DNA from: CAZNPL01 sp964574815
Lineage (GTDB): Bacteria; Planctomycetota; Phycisphaerae; UBA1845
NCBI GenBank assembly: GCA_964574815.1
Contig: CAZNPL010000037.1
Span: forward strand, 1-64,000
Direction of reading: 5' to 3'
Length of the DNA stretch: 64,000 bases
Position numbers and translations under genes: made by a program
Notes under the pieces: generated by a model
Told to the model about the DNA's origin: nothing
Seen by the model: only the letters and a program-made list of their open reading frames with translations
The model's database searches: none
Part shown: piece by piece, positions 17,119-25,521 of the stretch
How positions within the stretch are numbered: position 1 is the stretch's first letter
How the letters are laid out: each line of letters opens with the position of its first letter

Positions 17119-18269
17119 CGAAGCCACCGAGTCCACAAGACATCGAGGCGCTTCGCCGCTGGCGGCTTGTACTTGGTCGCTTCGCCGAACGAGAGTTGGG
17201 CCCGATCGACGATACGGCTGGCTCGCAACACGGTCGGATGGACCGTGTCCTCGAGTATCTCTACGGGAGGGAGTACACCGGGCGCGGCGTTCGCAGGCGA
17301 GATTCCGGGCGGAGTGGCGGACTGGGGCCCAGTTTACTCGTGTTGCCGGAGTGGCTGGCGGAAGTACGTGAGCTCTTTCCACGAGAAACCATCGAGGTTG
17401 TTGAGCGCCATGCCCTGGATCGTTACGGCATGACCGAGCTGGTGACGGATCGCGAAGTGCTCGAGAGGCTCGAGCCCAACTATGAGCTGCTCAAAGCGGT
17501 GCTGACGTTTCGCGGCATGATGCACGGAGAGGTGCTTGAGGCCGCAAGGCGCGTCGTGCGACACGTCGTCGAGGATCTTCGTCGAAGGTTGGCGAAAGAG
17601 GTAAAGCAGGCACTTTGGGGGCGGCTGAACCGGCAACGCCGGAGTCTCCTCAAGGTCGCGAAGAACCTGGACGTGCGCCGCACGATCCGGGCGAACCTGA
17701 AGCACTTCGATGTTCGCAGAAAACGGCTCGTCCTGAATGAGCTCTTCTTCAGCTCCCGGATCCAGCACCACATGCCCTGGCACATCATTATGGCCGTCGA
17801 TTGTAGCGGATCGATGCTCGATTCCGTGATCCACTCGGCGGTCATGGCCGGCATCTTCAAGGGGCTGCCGGCGGTCCACACGAGCTTGGTTGCATTCGAT
17901 ACGGAGATCATCGATCTCACGGAATTGGCCAGCGACCCGGTCGAGGTGCTGATGAGCGTGCAGCTCGGTGGTGGCACCGACATCGGAAAGGCGCTGGCCT
18001 ACTGCGAATCGCTTGTGCGGCAGCCGTCGAGGACCGTCGTCATATGCGTGACGGATTTCTACGAGGGTGCGGCCGCGAGCAACATGCTCGCCACCATAAA
18101 ACGGCTGCGCGAGACGGGTGCTCGGGTTCTCGGCTTGGCTGCGCTGGATGAGAAGGCGCAGCCGGTCTATGACCGTGAGTTGGCGGCTCGTTGTGTCGAC
18201 ATGGGTGCCGAGATCGCGGCGCTGACGCCGCTAAGGTTGGCTGAATGGCTGGCGAAAGTCCTGAGCTAG
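17115..18269 (+). CDS. VWA-domain (CoxE-like) protein, MoxR partner (YehP-like)
   Basis: 384 residues. A helical N-terminal half (ETIEVVERHALDRYGM; RRLAKEVKQALWGRLNRQRR) precedes a von Willebrand A domain with an intact metal-ion-dependent adhesion site: the DxSxS in MAVDCSGSMLDSVIH, the Thr in GGGTDIGKAL, and the Asp in VICVTDFYEG. Such cytoplasmic VWA proteins pair with MoxR ATPases to remodel or insert metal into targets. ATGA overlap with DUF5682 and a 25-base overlap with the SWIM gene show tight operon structure. The intact site argues that the protein is functional. Confidence 0.9.
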   Translation: MTKPPSPQDIEALRRWRLVLGRFAERELGPIDDTAGSQHGRMDRVLEYLYGREYTGRGVRRRDSGRSGGLGPSLLVLPEWLAEVRELFPRETIEVVERHALDRYGMTELVTDREVLERLEPNYELLKAVLTFRGMMHGEVLEAARRVVRHVVEDLRRRLAKEVKQALWGRLNRQRRSLLKVAKNLDVRRTIRANLKHFDVRRKRLVLNELFFSSRIQHHMPWHIIMAVDCSGSMLDSVIHSAVMAGIFKGLPAVHTSLVAFDTEIIDLTELASDPVEVLMSVQLGGGTDIGKALAYCESLVRQPSRTVVICVTDFYEGAAASNMLATIKRLRETGARVLGLAALDEKAQPVYDRELAARCVDMGAEIAALTPLRLAEWLAKVLS

Positions 18270-20287
18270 TGGCCTTGGCCCGTCGCATGGTGGTGTTCGA
18301 TGACGGTGCGCTGGCTGCGCTTGCGAACCGGGGCCTGGTCCGCCGCGCGCACAAGGACCTCGAAAAGACGCCTCCGCAATGCACCGCTTCATCCGACGAA
18401 CAATTCGTCTTCGAGATCGACGGATTTCACGTCCGGCTTGGTGACAACCCCGTCGACGCGAGGTGTGACTGTGGCGCGAGCGCAGTTTGCCGACACGTCC
18501 TGGCGACGGTGATTCATCTCCGCGATCACGTCGCGTCATGCGACAGCGGCCCATCAACACAAGCAAAAGCTGATCCCGGCGCAGAGATCATGAGTGTCAC
18601 CGCTGAGGCGCTTGAGTCATGGGCTGGTAGGGCGGTCGTACGTCGCGCTTTGAACTGTGCGCGTGAGGACGTTGATTTCGAAAAGGGCGAAGCCCTAGTA
18701 GCGCAGCTTCCGGCGTTGAACGCCACCGTTCGGTGGTTGCCCGGGGCGGGCCTGGGCGGTATGCTCTGCTCCTGCCATGCTGCCGGTTCGTGCGAACACA
18801 AGGTGGCCGCAGTGCTGGCGTTCTGGGCCAGCCAGGGACGCGAGTACTCAGGGGTGCCCGAACAGCACCTGCAAGCCGCCGCCGGCGCCCCGAGGACGCG
18901 TGCGGAAATACGCGATTCGGTCCGACAGGTATTGCAGGAGATGGTCGCTCTGGGATTGGAACGCATCTCCGAGTCCACCCGACAACGCCTGAAGACGCTG
19001 GCCGTGTCCGCCCACGGAGTGGACCTTCCCCGCCTTGAACGCCTGCTGAATACTCTGGCTGAGGAGACGGCACTGCTGCTGAAGCGCAATGCCCAGGGTG
19101 CCGCGGCGCAGGTATTTCATAACGCAGCCCGCGCCTGGGCGTTGACGGCGGCGCTGGAGCGACCGACATCAGCCCTCGTCGGCGTTCATCGAACGAAGTA
19201 CGAGCGGGTCGCGGGGGATCTTGATTTGATCGGCGTGGGCGCCCGGCAATGGCGAACTCGCAGCGGCTACGAGGGGCTTACAGTCTACTTCTGGGAACCC
19301 CGTTCCCGGCGATGGAACACGTGGACCGACGCCCGTCCGCTCGGGTTGAGTTTTGAACCGGCCGCCCGCTACACGCAGCCGTTCCCGTGGACTGGTGTGG
19401 AAGATCCTCACGAAGCCAGCCGTTCGCACTACCGTGTGACCGGTGCCTATCGCAATCCAGTCGGGCGACTCTCGGGCCGTCCGAGCACGCGGGCGGTGCG
19501 CCTCGGACCGTCGAACATCGGGCGGGTGCCTGCAATACAAACGTGGCCTGACCTCCTGCCGCGCCTCGAGCGTGTCTACGGAGGCGGCCTTGCCGAGCCG
19601 TCGGAACAGGACGCAATTGTCCTGCTCGCACCCAAGAGTACGCGAGACCCCGTATTTGACGAGGTGGGACAAGTTCTGCGCCGGTCACTCATGGATGCAA
19701 AGGGGCGGGAATTATCGTTGACCCTGCCGCATGATGACACGACAGCAGCGGGCGCTAACCTTTTGGAGTCCATCGCGAACGACGAAATCGTTTTGGTCCT
19801 CGGCCTCGTTCGTGGCCGAACGGAGGGCATCTACGTAGAACCCATTACATTTCATACCAAGGATCGGTCTGTGCACATCACGCTGGACGGCGCTACATTG
19901 TTACGCGCCGCCAACTCTCACGGCTCCACACCTAACGATCAGGAAACAGACGGGGCCGACGAGATCGACCGCGACGACTTAGCCGCGCCGTGCTCCCCCG
20001 TCGGACTGCTGCTGCAGCAGGCGCTCGAGTACGTGGAGGACGTGGCCGAGGCCGGCTTGCACATCCCGCGCGACCTCAATGTGCTGCGGGCACTCGCCGA
20101 GAAGATGAACACACTCGGTCTCGAAACCTGTCGCCAGGCCGCCCTTTCAACCGCAGACGCGATTGATCAATCGCGACGTGGACGCCGCGCTGCCGTTCCT
20201 GCCGGCGCGCTGCTGAGCGCCGGCTACGTGTTACGCCTTGCGTTGCAGCAAGAGGCGCTCGCACTCTGGGCTCGTCAACTCGCTTGA
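18245..20287 (+). CDS. Protein with two SWIM-type zinc fingers (YehQ-like)
   Basis: 680 residues. Two CxCx(n)CxH zinc-binding motifs are present in the first 200 residues: ARCDCGASAVCRHVLATV and LCSCHAAGSCEHKVAAVLAF. The rest is mixed alpha/beta with no known domain. SWIM fingers bind DNA or protein. The gene begins inside the VWA gene, with AAGG nine bases upstream of the ATG, and completes the four-gene MoxR/DUF5682/VWA/SWIM set. It ends 17 bases from the convergent DUF4132 gene, so the two transcripts meet tail to tail. Two intact fingers instead of one may be useful for subfamily typing. Confidence 0.87.
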   Translation: MAGESPELVALARRMVVFDDGALAALANRGLVRRAHKDLEKTPPQCTASSDEQFVFEIDGFHVRLGDNPVDARCDCGASAVCRHVLATVIHLRDHVASCDSGPSTQAKADPGAEIMSVTAEALESWAGRAVVRRALNCAREDVDFEKGEALVAQLPALNATVRWLPGAGLGGMLCSCHAAGSCEHKVAAVLAFWASQGREYSGVPEQHLQAAAGAPRTRAEIRDSVRQVLQEMVALGLERISESTRQRLKTLAVSAHGVDLPRLERLLNTLAEETALLLKRNAQGAAAQVFHNAARAWALTAALERPTSALVGVHRTKYERVAGDLDLIGVGARQWRTRSGYEGLTVYFWEPRSRRWNTWTDARPLGLSFEPAARYTQPFPWTGVEDPHEASRSHYRVTGAYRNPVGRLSGRPSTRAVRLGPSNIGRVPAIQTWPDLLPRLERVYGGGLAEPSEQDAIVLLAPKSTRDPVFDEVGQVLRRSLMDAKGRELSLTLPHDDTTAAGANLLESIANDEIVLVLGLVRGRTEGIYVEPITFHTKDRSVHITLDGATLLRAANSHGSTPNDQETDGADEIDRDDLAAPCSPVGLLLQQALEYVEDVAEAGLHIPRDLNVLRALAEKMNTLGLETCRQAALSTADAIDQSRRGRRAAVPAGALLSAGYVLRLALQQEALALWARQLA

Positions 20288-20303
20288 CCGCCGGCCCGAT
20301 CTA

Positions 20304-23240
20304 CTACTGATTGGCTTTGATGCCCGAGATCCGCCGCACATCGCCCATCACCTCCGAAAAGACGATCGGCGGGACGTCCGCGAACCTCAGTACACGAGGG
20401 TCGCTCTCCCCGCAAGGTTCGTCGTATTCGTAGCTTCCGTATTTGACCGACCCGCCGCGGACGAAGAACACCGTCCCCAGCGTCACCTCGTCGTACATGT
20501 CCATGCCCATGAACATACCTTCGATCAGTATCAGGACATCGACACCGGCGGCCGGGAAGCTCTTTTGGTAGCTGCTGACGCCGCCCGCATCGACAACCGA
20601 TCCACGGTTCCAGCCGAGGCGCTCTGCTCGACCCTTGAAGGTCATGCCGTTAAGCGATCTGCCATGCAGCTCTTGATAGCTCTTGAGGTTCTGCTGGCCC
20701 TCAGTTATGGCAACGACTTCGCGCTCCAGTTGAGGGAACGGCGGCTCAACCTCGTAGTCGGACAAGTGCTCCAACCACGCCTTCCGCGTGTCTTCGTCGA
20801 CCTCTAACGGGTGCACCATGCCTACCCGAGCGGAGCTGGGCAGCTCATACGCATCGTCCGTGTTGGTTGTGAGCGTACGGTCCTCCAGCGCGCGAAACAG
20901 GCCGGTGAGCTTACCATGTCCGTCGTATACACCCCAAACGAGCCGCGTGGCAAAAGGCAGCAAGATCGGATGGTCCAGGAAAAGCTCACGCCACCGCGAC
21001 ACTTCCCATCGGCGTTGCCTGACCAGCAGATTATCGAGCCTCAGCTTTTGCGCTTTGATCACCTCTCGCAGGTTGGCCGCCACCTCCTTCATCTCGCTCT
21101 TGACGTCCGCGGAGGCGCTCTTCGGCAAGCTCTTGACGGTTTTGTTCTTCTTCAGGTCGATGTATCGCAGCTTGAAGTCGGTTCCCAGGCGCACTTCGTA
21201 TTGCGACGCGCCTGCGTCGATGATCGTGGATTCCCCGAGCTTGAAGCACAGCCATGGCACGACCCGGTCACCCAACTCATCCGGCGTGATGCCTTGCCTC
21301 TCGGCCGCCAGAGCGAACGATTCGGCGGCCGCTCGCCCGACATTCTTCATTTTCGTCCGGTACCGTATCGCCATCGAATCCACCGCGAGCAGGGCCGCAT
21401 CCGTTCCCAGCAGGGCCAGGGCCTGCACGGCGTACTCGGCGAGCTTGCCCCTTTTCGCATCGACCCAGATCCGGATCTGAGCCGCGAGTACCGGCACGAC
21501 GGCATCATCCCCAAGCATCGCCGCAACCGTCATCGCCCAGCGGTCCGAAGCCGCTTGTTTGCTTCGCAGGAATGCGTCAAGAACCGCGGCGGCAAACGGT
21601 CCGCTGCGGGCGCGGTCGAGCAGCCGGTAAACGGCTGCCGCCTCCGGGTCCGGTCGCATTTCCTTGGCCCTCGATTGTCGGAAGAACAAATAGCGTATCT
21701 GCCGCTCCGACAAGCGCTTCCCATCACGCCAGTACAGCGATGGAAGATTCCCCTCCTTGATCCAATCGGCAACGGCCGTCTCGAGCTTCTTCGCTGTCCG
21801 CTTGGTGCGAGCGGATATGTCCGCCTTGGTGATCTCCCTACCCTGGCGACTCCAGGCGTCCTCGAGTCCCAGCAGCATCTGGTCTCGCACGTCCTCGTTG
21901 GACTCGTCGTCCAATCTCGCCTCCAGGGCGGCGAGCGCTTTCTCCGTTCCAGCACCCGCGAGCAATTGCGCGGCGGCGAGTCGAATATCGCCCCTCTTGT
22001 GCTGCAGCAACGTCGTCGCTTTCTCCACGGCGGCCTCGCCGCCCTTGGCCAGTGCGCGACTCGCTGCAGACCGCACCGGCTTGGACTTGTGCTCGAGCAG
22101 TTCCCAAAGCACATCCGACAGACACTCCGGCCTCCATTTTTGGGCGAGTGCCAGGCTCTTGAGCACATCTTCCGCACTTGATTCGGCCAGCCTTTGCCGC
22201 AGATGCGACTCGATCATCTCGGCGTGCGTCGCGTCATCCAGCTTGATCAAGGCCTCGAGCCCCACCGACTGCACGTCGGGGTACTGATTGGCGATCAATG
22301 CCTCAAAGACCGGCACCGCCGCCGCACCCATATGAGCCCCTGCCATCTGCGCCATGTTGCCCACGTCGAATTCGCGCGTTGCTTGTCGAGCGTAGGCCAC
22401 GAGATCCGGCACGACCTCTTCGCCCAGGCGTTCCGCCATGAATTCGGCGACCATAAACTTGTTCACCATGTTCGGACTGCCGCCCATAGCGCGCCGCGTG
22501 ACATCGAGAGCGGTTTGGCGATATCGATCCGGCGCGTGGGCGAACAGCTCTCGCATCTGCAGAAACTGACTCCAGCGGTCATCTTCGACGGCGACGTGTT
22601 CCGCAACGTACGCCTCGTACTTATCCCCGGCTTTCTGCAGCAGGACGGCCAGGACGTCCGCGCTGTCCGATGCCCATCTCAGGTTGCTAAACACACCAGG
22701 CAGTACGCGGTCAAGTCGGTCCGGTGCGTGCTCCAGCAGCAGGGCCACGAACGCCGGTGCGCTATTGGTGAACGTCGCTGCACTCACCGTACGGTCCAAC
22801 ACTTCGTCGTCCATCCGGAGCAAGTGCCTGCCGAATGACGTCGGTCGGCCATTGCGGACCAAGCGATCGATTCGCTGCAGGGCCCTTGCGGCAATATACG
22901 GCGTCGCCAGCCCCGCGCATTCGCGGGCAACTACCTCAAAGAAATCTTGATCTTCACGTTCCCGCGCCAGGCAATTATCCAGCCAATCCCACAGGACATC
23001 ATCTGCTTTGAGAACCAGAAAGACATGAACGAGCCGCCGATCTTCCTCGGACCAGTCAGGTGGATCGCGCAGCGCCCGGATAAGATCGCTTGTCCAGTAC
23101 TCGTGCTTGCCCGGTTTCGGAATGCTCCGTAGCGCCGCGTCGTCCCCGTCGCGAACGTAGGCCGCTATCCGATCGAAACCGCTGTAGTGTGTATATCTGT
23201 CCTTTTTCAGCCTCGTCAAGATGTCAGTCAATCGCGCCAT
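20304..23240 (-). CDS. DUF4132 protein with HEAT-like repeats (YehI/MolR-like)
   Basis: 978 residues. Residues from about 100 to 480 are helical repeats (for example SVGLEALIKLDDATHAEMIE; ALAKGGEAAVEKATTLLQHK; ALAALEARLDDESNEDV) typical of HEAT/armadillo solenoids. The C-terminal part matches DUF4132: YQELHGRSLNGMTFKGRA, ERLGWNRGSVVDAGGVSSY and GMFMGMDMYDEVTLG. It is shorter than E. coli YehI. The ATG has GAGG five to six bases upstream. It is convergent with the MoxR/VWA/SWIM operon; DUF4132 genes neighbour this operon type in E. coli (yehI next to yehLMPQ), so a five-part system is likely. The molecular function is unknown. Confidence 0.85.
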   Translation of the reverse strand: MARLTDILTRLKKDRYTHYSGFDRIAAYVRDGDDAALRSIPKPGKHEYWTSDLIRALRDPPDWSEEDRRLVHVFLVLKADDVLWDWLDNCLAREREDQDFFEVVARECAGLATPYIAARALQRIDRLVRNGRPTSFGRHLLRMDDEVLDRTVSAATFTNSAPAFVALLLEHAPDRLDRVLPGVFSNLRWASDSADVLAVLLQKAGDKYEAYVAEHVAVEDDRWSQFLQMRELFAHAPDRYRQTALDVTRRAMGGSPNMVNKFMVAEFMAERLGEEVVPDLVAYARQATREFDVGNMAQMAGAHMGAAAVPVFEALIANQYPDVQSVGLEALIKLDDATHAEMIESHLRQRLAESSAEDVLKSLALAQKWRPECLSDVLWELLEHKSKPVRSAASRALAKGGEAAVEKATTLLQHKRGDIRLAAAQLLAGAGTEKALAALEARLDDESNEDVRDQMLLGLEDAWSRQGREITKADISARTKRTAKKLETAVADWIKEGNLPSLYWRDGKRLSERQIRYLFFRQSRAKEMRPDPEAAAVYRLLDRARSGPFAAAVLDAFLRSKQAASDRWAMTVAAMLGDDAVVPVLAAQIRIWVDAKRGKLAEYAVQALALLGTDAALLAVDSMAIRYRTKMKNVGRAAAESFALAAERQGITPDELGDRVVPWLCFKLGESTIIDAGASQYEVRLGTDFKLRYIDLKKNKTVKSLPKSASADVKSEMKEVAANLREVIKAQKLRLDNLLVRQRRWEVSRWRELFLDHPILLPFATRLVWGVYDGHGKLTGLFRALEDRTLTTNTDDAYELPSSARVGMVHPLEVDEDTRKAWLEHLSDYEVEPPFPQLEREVVAITEGQQNLKSYQELHGRSLNGMTFKGRAERLGWNRGSVVDAGGVSSYQKSFPAAGVDVLILIEGMFMGMDMYDEVTLGTVFFVRGGSVKYGSYEYDEPCGESDPRVLRFADVPPIVFSEVMGDVRRISGIKANQ

Positions 23241-23673
23241 GACAACCTCGCGAACTCAGTTTCGGTCCTCCAAGTGCATGCCCCATGGTACACGATGTGA
23301 ACAGGATGGCGAGAGGACGCCGCCCCGCGCGTGGCTGTTGTCAGCCGCCGCGGCGGTCAGATCCATGAGCGCTCCGAAATAACGGACACGTAAGGGCGGG
23401 TGGCAAGCGTCGCCTCAAATGCTGTGCTCGCCTACTGCTCCCGGCGCTCACGCGTTTGGGCACGCATGAACCAGGAAGATGTGAGGAGTATTTCATTGGA
23501 AAGTGGCTTGTCAAAAACCCGCGGCTGTCCTGCCCAGCCACCCGAGCGCTATGGCGCTGCGTCTCTTGTCGATCGTGCGATGGCGGCCGGCAGTCGGTCA
23601 CCCAGTCTGGCATGCTGCGCATCGCGGTGGCATGAGTAAGTTGATTGCGTCGTCCGCCCGGGAGGACTGAGCC
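23241..23673 (+). other. Intergenic stretch, no clear gene
   Basis: It contains the promoter side of the DUF4132 gene. A 12-codon reading frame (ATG 23632 to TGA 23668) ends four bases before the next start and could be a leader peptide, but nothing else supports it. Confidence 0.35.
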
Positions 23674-23796
23674 GTGCGCAAGAAGTCCGCCGGGCCTCAC
23701 CCGTGGCGAATGTCACCCGAGGATTACCGCGCCGCGGCGGCCGAACGGATTCCGCTTCAAGGCGATCCAGTCGTTGCCGGCTGGGACGAATTCTGA
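23674..23796 (+). CDS. Possible 40-residue protein, unrecognised
   Basis: A GTG start at 23674 is preceded by a good GGGAGGA site seven bases away. The frame gives a basic N terminus (MRKKSAGPHPWR), then MSPEDYRAAAAERIPLQG and DPVVAGWDEF before TGA. It looks like the conserved N-terminal segment of a small hypothetical protein. After the TGA the same frame continues about 28 codons (RKRWWGREKP and so on) to TAA at about 23880, so the gene may be truncated by a TGG-to-TGA change. Confidence is low because of its size. Confidence 0.35.
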   Translation: MRKKSAGPHPWRMSPEDYRAAAAERIPLQGDPVVAGWDEF

Positions 23797-24024
23797 CGGA
23801 AGCGATGGTGGGGACGGGAAAAACCGTGCACGAAGAGATGGCGCTCCGTGCGCTCGTCACTGATCTCAGGATAACGGCCGTGACTGTCCGCGATGACGGT
23901 ATGCAAGCCTCGTAGCGAGGGTTCGCGACGCCCGTCCACGTGGGGAACGGTCCACACCGGCCGAGCGTCCTATAAGACTGGTGCCTGCCGCCAGCCGCGT
24001 GTGCCCTGAACCCTTGGTGACAGC
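23797..24024 (+). other. Spacer upstream of the Fic promoter
   Basis: A short frame reading EMALRALVTDLRITAVTV is vaguely like the start of a BON domain but has no start site; nothing else is visible. Confidence 0.25.
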
Positions 24025-24063
24025 TTGACAGCCTATTAGCGGATACTCAGAATTTCGCTAATA
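24025..24063 (+). promoter_or_regulatory. Fic promoter with overlapping palindromic operator
   Basis: TTGACA (24025-24030), a 17-base spacer and CAGAAT (24048-24053) make a good sigma-70 promoter. A perfect 8-bp inverted repeat, TATTAGCG (24034-24041) and CGCTAATA (24056-24063), brackets the -10 hexamer. A dimeric regulator binding there would block polymerase. The Fic protein 50 bases downstream carries a winged-helix tail and is the obvious candidate. Confidence 0.6.
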
Positions 24064-24112
24064 AGCGGGCCGCTTGTTTTCGCGCCTGCAACTCAACAGG
24101 AGCGGCGAACTC

Positions 24113-25255
24113 ATGGCCGGGGCCTCAGGAAGGCTGATACGGTGCGCGGAAGGCTACTCGGCGTTCGTACCGAAAACGCTCCCGCCCGATCTGACTTGGT
24201 CACCGCGAGTCATCCGGGCGCTTTCCGACGCGGACCGCCTGATCGGGCGATTAGCCGGTCAAGGGGCGCGTCTTCCGAATCCGCACCTATTGATGCGGCC
24301 TTTCGTCAGGCGCGAGGCCGTGCTTTCCAGCCGCATCGAGGGTACCCAAGCAACGCTGAGGGAGCTTCTCGCCGCCGAGGCAGGTGCCGCTGTGGAGCGA
24401 AGCCCAGATGATCTTCGGGAGGTGGGCAACTACGTCGCCGCGTTGGAGCATGGCCTTCGACGTTTGCCCGAGCGTCCGCTCTCTCTGCGCCTGGTGCGAG
24501 AACTTCATGGCGTGTTGATGGAGGGCGTGGGGGGTGGGCACGCGACCCCGGGCGAGTTTCGACGTTCGCAGAATTGGATCGGTCCGCCCGGTTGCACGCT
24601 CGCCAACGCGCGGTATGTCCCGCCGCCGCCGGGCGAACTGATGGGCTGTCTCGCCGAATGGGAGCGTGCACTCCGTGATACGTCGACGCCCCCGCTGCTA
24701 CACGCTGGCCTGATCCACTACCAATTCGAGGCGATCCACCCCTTCCTGGACGGCAACGGCAGGGTGGGACGATTGCTCATAACTCTTCTTCTTGTGGAAC
24801 GCGACATTCTACCGACGCCCTTGCTCTACCTGAGCGCGTTCTTCGAGGCCACCCGGCGTGACTACTATGACGGCCTTCTTGCGGTGAGCCGGGAAAGTAT
24901 GTGGGAGGACTGGCTGGAGTACTTTCTCAACGGCGTGGCCCGACAGTCGGAGGACGCCATAAGTCGCGCTGACAGGATAAACCAACTTCTCGAGCAATGG
25001 CGGCTGAAGGTCGCAAGTGCGGCATCAAAGACACCGGCGATCCTGCTGGACATGATCGCGGAAAACCCGTTCGTAACCGCCAACAGAGTCGCGGATCGCC
25101 TTGGCGTGGCGTTCACCACGGCCCAGCGAGCGATCAGGAAGCTCAAGGATGCATCCATCATCGAGGAAGTCGGAGATGCACGTCGTGACCGCGTTTACTG
25201 CGCGAAGGCGATCCTGGACATCCTGGAAGAGCCAGCAAGACTGGCGCCGGGGTGA
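24113..25255 (+). CDS. Fic-domain AMP-transferase-type protein with winged-helix tail
   Basis: 380 residues from the ATG at 24113 (AGGAG ten bases upstream; an ATG at 24074 is also in frame). The Fic active-site motif HPFLDGNGRVGR is complete, with the catalytic His in IHYQFEAIHPFLDGNG. An N-terminal inhibitory helix of the S/TxxxE(G/N) type is visible as SSRIEGTQAT, so the protein is class II and self-inhibited until released. The C-terminal 80 residues (ANRVADRLGVAFTTAQRAI, then RKLKDASIIEEVG) form a winged helix-turn-helix, suggesting DNA binding and autoregulation. The usual reaction is AMP transfer to a target hydroxyl; the target is unknown. It lies beside the MoxR/VWA region, possibly an accessory or conflict locus. 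Confidence 0.93.
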   Translation: MAGASGRLIRCAEGYSAFVPKTLPPDLTWSPRVIRALSDADRLIGRLAGQGARLPNPHLLMRPFVRREAVLSSRIEGTQATLRELLAAEAGAAVERSPDDLREVGNYVAALEHGLRRLPERPLSLRLVRELHGVLMEGVGGGHATPGEFRRSQNWIGPPGCTLANARYVPPPPGELMGCLAEWERALRDTSTPPLLHAGLIHYQFEAIHPFLDGNGRVGRLLITLLLVERDILPTPLLYLSAFFEATRRDYYDGLLAVSRESMWEDWLEYFLNGVARQSEDAISRADRINQLLEQWRLKVASAASKTPAILLDMIAENPFVTANRVADRLGVAFTTAQRAIRKLKDASIIEEVGDARRDRVYCAKAILDILEEPARLAPG

Positions 25256-25521
25256 GCGTTGCGCCTCGGCAAGCCCCACCGCGCGCGTCGGCAGCACCCA
25301 CAAACACTCGGCCGACGTCGAGCAGTGTGTGCCCGCCGTCGGCGAAGATAATCGTGGCCATCATCCCAGTTGCCACCGTCACAAAGGTGCGCGGCGAGCA
25401 CTGGAACCTCAGTAGAATCCGCCTGCGAATTCCACTGTAGCGGCTACCGTTCATTGTTCTTTGCTCTTTGGTCTCCACTCCGACGCGGGAACGTAACGCC
25501 ACTGCCCGCTCGGCCTCGCGA

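Noticed and set aside
23674..23883. TGA-read-as-sense (selenocysteine or tryptophan) in the 40-residue ORF
   Set aside because: The codons after the TGA lack coding bias, no SECIS-like structure was evident, and a point mutation is simpler.
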